Below are positions 56,640 through 64,000 of a stretch of DNA of 64,000 bases, one piece after another. The notes below the pieces were generated by a model. That model ran no database searches. It saw only the letters and a program-made list of their open reading frames with translations, and had not been told where the DNA came from. Positions within the stretch are counted from its first letter, which is position 1; each line of letters begins with the position of its first letter. This DNA is from Micrasema longulum (taxonomy: Eukaryota > Arthropoda > Insecta > Trichoptera > Brachycentridae). Location of the stretch: positions 62,001 through 126,000 of the forward strand of contig JAGVSM010001242.1 in NCBI GenBank assembly GCA_022494885.1. Direction: 5' to 3'. A program made the position numbers and the translations under genes.

Positions 56640-57046
56640 CTCGTATAGTGTCCATGCGGCTCGACTGTGGAATCATCTCCCATCCACCATCAAAGATGTA
56701 ACTACATTATCTCTGTTTAAATTTACGTCTGAAGAAACATCTCCTTTCTCTTCCTTAATCTCTCCTCCTTTCCTTTTTCCTCTTTTCTCTTTTTTCCTTT
56801 TTCCCATTGAGTAATAGTTTTGATTTAAGGTAATTTATAAACAAATACTTTTATTTCTATTTATATATATTTTTAACTTTTTAATCATTTTTTTTTCTAT
56901 TGAATATGTTCTGTAACTTGAATTATAAAAATAAAACTTTTATTTTATTGGTTGGTTGGAAGAAATTGCCATTTGGCAATAAGCCCACCAATGTACAAAT
57001 AACATCGTGTACAAAAAAAAAAAAAATAAATAAAAAAAAATAACAA
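56640..57046 (+). pseudogene. LINE-1-type family, copy 3 (3' end)
   Basis: It begins at 'YSVHAARLWNHLPSTIKDVT', frameshifts in the FKSRLKKHLL block, and has the same 3' UTR as copies 1 and 2 ('GGTTGGTTGGAAGAAATTGC'), ending in a poly-A-rich tail near 57046. Confidence 0.8.
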
Positions 57047-57438
57047 AAATAAAACGATTAAACATTAAATAAAAACATGATTCTTTTAAGATTTCTAAAA
57101 AGATTCATTTAACTAAAATACTTTACTTTTCGACCAACAGATTACGCCTTCTGATATTTTCACATAATTTAGATACAATAGTAACTGTACAGAGTCAGAC
57201 ACTATAAATTTTAAGATTGAAGGAGATGTAAATATTATTTCAGTTACCCTAATCGGTTTATACGTACAACCTATTAGAATAACTAAAATAGTTTAATCCA
57301 TGGAATAAATCAAAAGTCTGTCCTGTTTTTGCCAAATCCATTTGAATGAAAACGCAATGACAAATTGTAAAACTTCACACTTTTTTGAAGCAACGGGATA
57401 AAAGTGATATTTTGGCTGATGATACCTTCACCTTTTAC

Positions 57439-57492
57439 ACTATACAAACACATAAAAAATAACAAGGCACATATTTTATAATTGGCCAACAT
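57439..57492 (-). CDS. candidate first exon (signal peptide) of the Q/P/Y-rich gene
   Basis: The minus-strand ATG at 57492 (G at -3) opens 'MLANYKICALLFFMCLYS', which is positively charged and then strongly hydrophobic, like a signal peptide. It is followed by GTAAAAG, a possible phase-0 donor. Joining to the exon at 50589 would give ...CLYS-IYAKP..., with a plausible cleavage after IYA. A first intron inside the signal peptide is common in cuticle protein genes. Against it: the intron would be about 6.8 kb, and the ORF also runs on for 60 codons without splicing, so it could be a separate small secreted peptide or chance. Confidence 0.35.
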
Positions 57493-57578
57493 TTCTATGT
57501 TTGTAATAAGTTCACATACGGATGTCGTTAATTAAGTAATTTATTGTACAATAATTTATCTTATTGCTTCACAATTAA

Positions 57579-57585
57579 TTTTATA
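57579..57585 (-). promoter_or_regulatory. TATA box upstream of the candidate first exon
   Basis: The minus strand reads TGTATAAAATT, about 90 nt before the ATG at 57492. Strings like this are frequent in AT-rich DNA, so support is positional only. Confidence 0.3.
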
Positions 57586-57810
57586 CAACACCATGTTGCA
57601 AGAATGAAAAAAGTACCTTCAATGTACATTTCCATTATACATATAATCTGTTCTCCTCCCGGTTTTGTGCTAAGAGAATTTGGCTTTGAAAAATGTTGTT
57701 TTTAAATATAATATTTCGACAGTCGGCGTGCATTTGGCCCAATCTACGAAATCAACTTTTTCCGGGAGAGAATAAAAACTGTTTTTAAATCAGATTTAAC
57801 ATCTTTTATA

Positions 57811-57845
57811 CTCCGATCCGCGGTACTGTTCTTCATCAGAAAACT
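57811..57845 (-). ncRNA. hammerhead-like Penelope relic
   Basis: The minus strand has TTTTCTGATGAAGAACAG, then CCGCGGATCGGAGTATAAAA. CTGATGA is the intact first hammerhead box, and the second box is GGAG instead of GAAA. Such a CTGATGAAGAAC...TATAAAAG stretch is typical of Penelope-type ends in arthropods. It is decayed. Confidence 0.4.
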
Positions 57846-58082
57846 TGACAACTATTAGTCCCACGCGTATCGTATGAATCATTCAATGAGAGTTTTCAAA
57901 AAATCCCCTTATGAAAATACAATTTTTGCAATTGCAGATTGGCGGTAATGCACGCCAATCGACGATTTGAAATGAAAATCTTATTCTTTTTGTTGTTCTG
58001 TATGATTCAAAACTTTTTAAAATGGATTTTGTTTCTTAGGAAAAGGAGCACTAGCTATTATTAATATTATTATTATTTTTTT

Positions 58083-58950
58083 TATAGTTTTTTTACAATA
58101 AACATAATGATAAAACAGAGGATTAAAAAAATAAAGCATAGTTATATGTATATCAATGAAATACATATTAATAGAAAAATAGTAAACAAAAAAATCCCAC
58201 AAAGGCATGGCCTGTTCGTGGGTTTACAAAAAAATGTTAATGAAATTTTGCTCCTATAGTAAATAATGGACAGTTTTAATATTTTTGTATAACATAAGAA
58301 AGAAAAAATAAAATATTTTGTCTTTTTTATAGTAATTAAAATAGGAAATAAAAAATATTAAAAAAAAAAACAAAAATATTCCTGATTAAAGGGCAACAAT
58401 ATAAATCATAGAAAAAAAGAGTTCATATCTTTAGTTTGAATCCAGGATAGTACATATTTGCTATCTTTCCATTTTTTTGGCAGTCTTCCTGACAGCCCAT
58501 TGATGCAAAACAAATCTTGTACTACCCATTCTTCCCGGAAGGTCTTTCTAATACCATCATCTGTTCTTGCCCCGTCTCGCGATGTTTATGTTTGAGAGGT
58601 CTCTTTGATTTCAAATTTTTCTAACCCCATCTCTGAGAGTCTTTCCTGCTAAAGTGCGCAGTGCTCTTATCTCAGACGTCCGTCCGAAGAAGGCTTTCGA
58701 TCCTCACTAAGTCAGACATAGTTTATATACCATAGGTCATAATCGGTCTGACTCAGGTTTTGTAAATTCAGACCTTGGTATTTGTGAGAATGTGTTTGTT
58801 CCTGCATGGTGTGTCTTTTAAGCAGCCAGATATTACTTCTGCCCTATAAGTTTGCTCCCTAACTTTATCGTAAAGATCGCCGTTGCCAAATATCTCAAAA
58901 CCAACCCAGATATTTAAATGACATTATCTGCTCTATCAGGTTTTCGTCAT
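58083..58950 (-). pseudogene. degenerate LINE (RTE/endonuclease-RT type), C-terminus plus 3' UTR
   Basis: The 3' UTR (58083-58450) is shared with 9068-9480. Beyond it, minus-strand frames give 'KVREQTYRAEVISGCL', 'IYKT.VRPIMTYG', 'LLRT', 'FSRKDSQRWG' and 'CFASMGCQED', resembling the ...NxIYKTxxRPVxTYGxE...LRTxExxxLRTIxGKTLRDR... region of insect endonuclease-reverse transcriptases. There are many stops and shifts. Confidence 0.65.
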
Positions 58951-59094
58951 TGTCTTTTTAAAAATTCAATTTTTTAAAAAATAAAACTCCTATTCGACAA
59001 ACATTTATTTTGCAAAACAGCAGGAATATGGGTGATTTAACAAACATGATGTTAAATGCTGAACAGATCGCAAAGTCTTAAGTTTTTGTTACAG

Positions 59095-59600
59095 AAAAGG
59101 AAAGAAAAATTAAGAAAGAAATATGGAAGTCTAGGCATTTACAAGGCTTCTGACCTGTCGTTGGCATCGTATCAGTAAAAGGTCATAAGGACTTATCGCA
59201 TGAGGTAATATCATGCATGGTAAAAATAGAAAGGGTGATTGTTGAAATAAATAAAAATAGGACGCAAAATGCCGAACGTTCTCAAAGTGAAATGGAAGAT
59301 TTGCTTATGCCTGCCAATAGTCCGGCTTTTCCAGTATGAGTTTCCACCACCAGATTCTCACATTTTAGTCAAAAAATTAGAAGGAACATACCGTTTGCAG
59401 TTAATATAACCCTTGTACATATTGCAAGGCAAAAAATATGCAACTCTTTTATTAAAAATAAAAAAAAGACCTGCCGTTGGCTGGTTTAAGTAGCCACTTT
59501 ACACAATGTGTAACATTTATCATTCTGCCTATGTTTAAACATCTACCCTTCCTCAATTCTTCCATTTGTTGACTTTTTGAAAGTAAAAGTGGTGAAAGGT
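59095..59600 (-). repeat. foldback family D fragments
   Basis: Two same-orientation pieces: 59095-59170 ('GAAATATGGAAGTCTAGGCA', 'CTGACCTGTCGTTGGC') and 59470-59600 ('GCTGGTTTAAGTAGCCACTT', 'GTGTAACATTTATCATTCTG', 'CTTCCATTTGTTGAC'). About 300 bp of unrelated sequence separates them, as if one element had been interrupted. Confidence 0.6.
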
Positions 59601-59624
59601 TTTCATTTTGATTTAGTTCCGTTA

Positions 59625-59715
59625 AAACATTTATTTATTTATTGGTATTTAAAACTTGAAGAAAAAAAAGTACTTTTGCGGACTTATTGCTAAAAGCAAT
59701 ACCTTCCATCCAATC
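59625..59715 (-). repeat. LINE 3' tail
   Basis: The minus strand reads 'GGATGGAAGGTATTGCTTTT' and 'AGCAATAAGTCCGCAAAAGT' before an A-rich tail, the same design as the LINE-1-type 3' end (GGTTGGAAG...GGCAATAAGCCCGCC...GTAC). Confidence 0.5.
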
Positions 59716-59739
59716 AGAATCGCACCACTTTTAAAATCA

Positions 59740-60160
59740 ATATTTCATGTCAGGAATCGAATCTAGAACATTAAGTATTGTAAGAGAACGCGATACGCTA
59801 TAAGGCGGACTTTTCTATTATATATTTATTTTTTCTGAATGTAGCTATTAAGTCTAAAACACTCTTTCAAGGTTCTAGTTCTATTTTACACTCAGAACTG
59901 TATTATTTATCCGCCCGAATACATAATTAACATCATTATCAGACCCTTATAGTGCGTATGGCAATGCATTGCAAAATACGTGAAGTATGTCTCGATCACG
60001 TTTTACAGGAAGGTACGGTGATCAGTTTAACGCTTTAGATGCTGATCCAAAGACAATGAAATATTGCAGATATTTCACTTGAACCCTACCAAAATTCAAA
60101 CCCGGATCCGCAAACGTGACGGGCGAACGAAGCCACTATTTCACTACAAGTCCGACTTAA
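59740..60160 (-). repeat. two SINE B-like fragments
   Basis: 59740-59815 has 'CATGTCAGGAATCGAATCTA' (box B, reverse) and a decayed head. 59930-60160 has 'TGATCAGTTTAACGC', 'GATGCTGATCCAAAGACAAT' and 'AATTCAAACCCGGATCCGC', like the intronic copy at 48060-48330. Confidence 0.5.
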
Positions 60161-60259
60161 CTCGGTTTTATTTTGAGGATTTTTATTTGAAAGTTGCCAT
60201 GCAGTCAAAAACACTCGTCCAGGGTTCAGGTCCTCTCTCACTTACGGAACTGTATTTTT

Positions 60260-60990
60260 CATCCGTCTGGACACAAAAATAAATATATTGTACAATAAAA
60301 CTGCTAAAGGTACCACTTTAATCGACCGTGATTACGCAATTAACTACTCGATGTAACTTCGCAAAATTCCGCCTACCAGGGGTCAATAAACAATGTCGCT
60401 GTTTAAAATTCAAGAGTAATTTCACTTTCGATCATTACTTTCTTTGACGAATATGGACAGAGCGAAGAATGTGAAAGGAACTTATAAATAATACCCACTT
60501 CGAATTTAATTTAAATAATTGAACTTAACCCACACGCGTTGATTAATTCGATGGCTGAGCAATTTAATCAAGACCGTTACTTTAGACAATAGCAATTATA
60601 TGGTTTATTTTATGTTAAGAGGAAATCAATACAAAAACCAGAATCAAAATAATTTATTCAATTATTTTTATGGCTCTTAATTAACCGATTCGACCAAACC
60701 TACTAAATACTTTAAAAGTTTTTATTAATTGACGTTACAAAATGCCTTAGCAGCTACAATAATAATTATGTAAATATTTTCTCCGTGTACAGGCAATTAT
60801 GAATAAAGTTCTGAGCACAAACATAAGATTTTTATTTTTTTTTAATTATTATATTTTTGTGTGGCATTTTACAAAAAGTATACAAAATGTAAAAATATAA
60901 TAAAAAACTATTACGGAAACAAAGGTACGGTTTAAATGACGATATAAATTTTATTTTGAATTTCAATAAACTCTACTGGAAGAAACATTT
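60260..60990. other. AT-rich intergenic sequence, nothing recognised
   Basis: No gene or repeat match supported. Confidence 0.4.
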
Positions 60991-60993
60991 GGC

Positions 60994-61190
60994 GGCCTCC
61001 GTGGTGTAGTGGTCAAGACGCTTGACTCACGCACGGAAGGTTCTGGGTTCGATTCCCGGTGAGAACACAAAAATTAAAAATGTGATTTTTCTCAAGCCTG
61101 GGTGCTCTGTGATGTAATTCACCACTGTAATTAGGCCTCCTGGGCTGTTGTGGTGCAAAAAAAAATGTAAAAAAAAAAAAAATGTAAAAC
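60994..61190 (+). repeat. tRNA-Val-like SINE, family A, best copy
   Basis: GCCTCCGTGGTGTAGTGGTC (box A), a CTCACGC anticodon-loop-like segment, and GGGTTCGATTCCC (box B) give a tRNA-like head close to tRNA-Val(CAC). The body 'TTCTCAAGCCTGGGTGCTCT' and 'AGGCCTCCTGGGCTGTTGTG' ends in poly-A at 61157-61186. Non-tRNA sequence follows directly, so it is a SINE, not a tRNA gene. Confidence 0.75.
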
Positions 61191-61329
61191 AATAAATGTC
61201 AAAAAATTTCAAATAAGTGCTCATATCAGAACACAACTTTTTTGACAGAAAAAATGAGAAAACTATATGAAAATCATACGCGATTCACTAAAAAAACAAA
61301 GGTATTAATATCGGCTTTTTTTAACCATA

Positions 61330-61800
61330 ATTTCATCATCATCATTATACCATGTCCGTTCCCTAGTTGGATCATATGGTATCCACAAAGAGCCTCCGTG
61401 CATCTCTATCAGCTGCCACCTCTATTCCGGCCTCCCAAGTCAGGTTCTCGCCCTGAAATTCTGACATAAACTGCCGACGAACAATCAGCAGTGGACGTAC
61501 AGGACGTCGAGAATTTGGTGCCTTGTAAAGTAGGCCAGCGTGGTTAAAGCTCTCAGGAGGCATCCGCAATATATGGCCAGCCAACCGTATCGCCTCCGCC
61601 TGGCGACAGTTGTCACCGGAGTTTGCTGCGCCCGATCTCTTGTAACTTCATTCTTCACAAAGTCAAACCACCGCAAACTCAAGATTCTTCTAAGACACCT
61701 ACATATTCTAATAACTCTGAATTTTGCTGTTTCGGGCCCTCGTGAGGTGCCACAATTCACATCCGTAGAGGAAAATAGGTATCATGCAGGTGGTATTTGG
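61330..61800 (-). pseudogene. LINE ORF2 C-terminal fragment
   Basis: Minus-strand frames give 'CLRRILSLRWFDFVKNEVTR' and 'TVARRRRYGWLA', then after a frameshift 'MAGHILRMPPESFNHAGLLY' and 'NLTWEAGIEVAADRDARRLF'. This is the RC.RRIL...RW.D.V.NE ... GHI.RMP ... LTW......A.DR..WR ending of several insect LINEs. The Trp of 'WR' is replaced. A more decayed relative is at 47575-47780. Confidence 0.7.
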
Positions 61801-63000
61801 TTTTCACATAGTAAATATCATATACCATAATTTTAACAAAAAATTTTATTGAAACAAATTTAAATAATTAATCTCTATCATATTTTCCTTATGAAATGCA
61901 GTTTTGGAGCTATAAATAGACCCGTTACTCCTACACTAGTTACATCTATACATACACTAGCTGCCTGTCGTTTTTTCATACAAAGCTGGAGACATTTTGA
62001 ATATATATTTAAAAACATAATACAAAATTGCATTTAATGTACCTGTTGGTACTCGTGAGACAAAAAATATGATAACTAGGTGCCTTTTGCTGAACTCATT
62101 CGTCTTTAAAATCGTATGCTAGTTTAGTATTTGACAAGTGACAGTATTCTTAAACCACCCATACAAATGAAGTGGATTGAAAACCAGTCGACTTTATATG
62201 GAACGCTAAAGAATTTGACCATAGACAAAAGAACGCAACATCGTACCTTCAGCTGTCATAATTTATTCGAGTAAAACCTTCGCCACTCAACAGTGAATGA
62301 AGACTACAACAGCCAAAAATGTGAAATTTTTTGTATCGAAAAATGTGCAACAAATATAACTGTATTAATTTCAATCGCTTTTTAAATAAAGTTTTCTTGG
62401 AAATATAATTTTAAAATTATAATATCGGCCGTCAATATCAAAATACAAACATGCCTACCTGATGAATGAATGTCAAATATTTAGTATAACATTTCAATGT
62501 GTATTACTATTATTTATTATTTATTTATTTACTATTGTAACTAACGGCCGTAGCCAACTTGTACATAATTAAAATTAAATACAAAGTAATATAATAAAAA
62601 TAAAACATAGTTAATTTTTATGGTTTAACTCAATAAAAGTAATGTTATGAAGAAAAGTAGTAAAAAAGATATTTATTTTAAGTTTGTGAATCATAAATAG
62701 ACACACAATTGTATGCCCACAAATTTAGAAAAAAATCAATTAAATAGACCTTTATGTAAGTAAATCATACAGACTGAATATCTGATTCATCGGTTATTGT
62801 CACAAAGTCAGTAGTACCCACTTCCTATGTACAACCGAATGTGCATGAACCTATCTAGGCAGCAAGTATGACTGCTTGTATATATAATGTTTCAGGGGTC
62901 TCCAACTAATTATTTTATTTGTTCTATCTTCAAATTAAAGAAAATACATATTTTCAATAAAATTAATATATTGCTAATATAAAAACTGAAAACAAAAAAA
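61801..63000. other. AT-rich intergenic sequence with one probable LINE tail
   Basis: 62505-62600 (TTATTTATTTATTTACTATT, then 'ACTAACGGCCGTAGCC') looks like the reversed poly-A end of a minus-strand LINE. Nothing else was recognised. Confidence 0.35.
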
Positions 63001-63007
63001 AATATAT

Positions 63008-63098
63008 ATTCATACATACATATACAAACACACATACAAACATACATACACGCACATATGCATCCACATACATACATATACATACACACACATACGCG
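63008..63098. repeat. CATA/CACA microsatellite
   Basis: An imperfect array of CATA units with CACA variants over about 90 bp. It makes a spurious Cys/Met/Tyr-rich ORF on the minus strand. Confidence 0.9.
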
Positions 63099-63499
63099 AT
63101 GAAATATTATCATCTGTGTCTAGTATACGAGATGTAGGTATTATTCTTGACACTAAACTTTTTATCGCTCTATTTTAATAAATTTAGTAAAGAAAGCAAT
63201 TGACAACAATTCTAATTATCTATTGGTGAATTTATTTATAGTCTTTATAGGGCAATAACTTCGAATGTTGGAGTATCTCAGTAAAACATTTTGATTTTGT
63301 AATAAACATATTACAACATACACAAAGGAGCAAGTTTGACTATGAAATAGTTTTCATGTGAAAGGAAAGCCATTGATAAATACATATTTGTCAATGTTAT
63401 CAATATTCCATTCGTCTTGTAACCAAATTTTTGAAGGGTTTTCCTAGTCCTTGGTCCTTATAAATAATCAAGTTTAACAAATAACAACAGGGAAGGAGA

Positions 63500-63815
63500 A
63501 TACCTTAAATTAGGGAATATGGAAGCCTAGGCATTTACAGAACTTATGACCTGTCATTGGCTGGTTTAAATGGCTATTTTACACACTGTGAAACATTTAC
63601 TATTTCGCCCATGTTTGAACATCCATATTTCTTCAATTCTTCCAACTGCTGATTTTAGTGAAGTTAAAGAGCAAGAACATAGACGAAATGGTCAAAATTT
63701 CACAGTGTGTAAAGTGGCCACTTAAACCAGCCAATGACAGGTCATAAGCCCTGTAAATACCTAGACTTCCATGTTCCCTTCTCTAAAACGTTTTCCCTCT
63801 CTGTTGAAATAGATT
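63500..63815. mobile_element. foldback family D element, inverted pair
   Basis: The left arm (63505-63625, 'GGGAATATGGAAGCCTAGGC', 'CCTGTCATTGGCTGGTTTAA') and right arm (63690-63815, 'TAAACCAGCCAATGACAGGT', 'CTAGACTTCCATGTTCCCTT') are reverse complements around a short middle. Confidence 0.75.
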
Positions 63816-64000
63816 TAAATTGTGAAAACTGTATGAAATGTAACTCAAGTGTATCTGATACATAAAATACATAAATAATTTACCAGTCGATTGTTTTGCT
63901 GGGAACGCTTAATTATGACGTCATAATCAATTTATCAATAATCGAAATTGACGTCCGTAAGATAGGAAAAAAACACTTTCGTTTACATCTGCGCACACCT

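Noticed and set aside
60994..61066. possible tRNA-Val gene
   Set aside because: Box A and box B are good, but the 3' end runs into a SINE body with poly-A and other copies share that body; acceptor pairing is poor.
62910..63113. Cys/Met/Tyr-rich minus-strand ORF
   Set aside because: Translation of the CATA microsatellite.

Overview
The window looks like a piece of an insect nuclear genome. It is strongly AT-rich and gene-poor, shows GT-AG spliced coding exons, has no operons or bacterial signals, and is crowded with decayed non-LTR retrotransposons, tRNA-derived SINEs, foldback/MITE-like DNA elements, a Penelope-like element and mariner/Tc remnants. One gene has the Q/P/Y-rich, Ala-Pro-Val style of arthropod cuticle proteins, which supports Insecta. 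I cannot fix the order.

Two host genes are supported. (1) 26444-29563 (-) is a single uninterrupted 1039-codon ORF for a P-type Na+/K+-ATPase alpha-like subunit. Its catalytic motifs are intact, but it has an unusual N-terminus and changed cation-site residues, above all Asn in place of the M6 Asp that is otherwise conserved. It looks like an old retroposed or intron-lost paralogue. (2) A minus-strand, spliced gene for a secreted Q/P/Y-repeat protein has four well-supported exons (50455-50589, 48465-48827, 46858-46950, 45401-45868), all phase 0. A candidate signal-peptide exon with a TATA box lies near 57439-57585. Its introns hold most of the transposons in that part of the window.

Layout. 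1-7.3 kb: LINE RT fragment cut by a SINE, a 1.7-kb long-inverted-repeat element, a 134-bp palindrome, a Tc/mariner remnant next to a LINE tail, a MITE with 58-bp identical inverted repeats, and a LINE C-terminal fragment. 7.3-26.4 kb: long featureless AT-rich stretches with SINEs, a second LINE family (12745-13955), small MITEs and Penelope-like relics. 26.4-29.6 kb: ATPase gene. 29.6-45.3 kb: foldback family 'D' pairs, a Penelope-like element with a GIY-YIG domain (32150-32838), a mariner N-terminus and other repeats. 45.3-57.6 kb: Q/P/Y-rich gene and its transposon-filled introns. 57.6-64 kb: more LINE 3' ends, SINEs, a CATA microsatellite and a foldback pair.

No pathway links the two genes. 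The window is mainly a record of repeated transposon insertion around them. The points most worth following up are the altered cation-binding residues of the ATPase, the family D foldback elements that recur as inverted pairs, the hammerhead-like relics of Penelope-type elements, and a nested insertion with a 13-bp target duplication whose empty site is visible elsewhere in the window.
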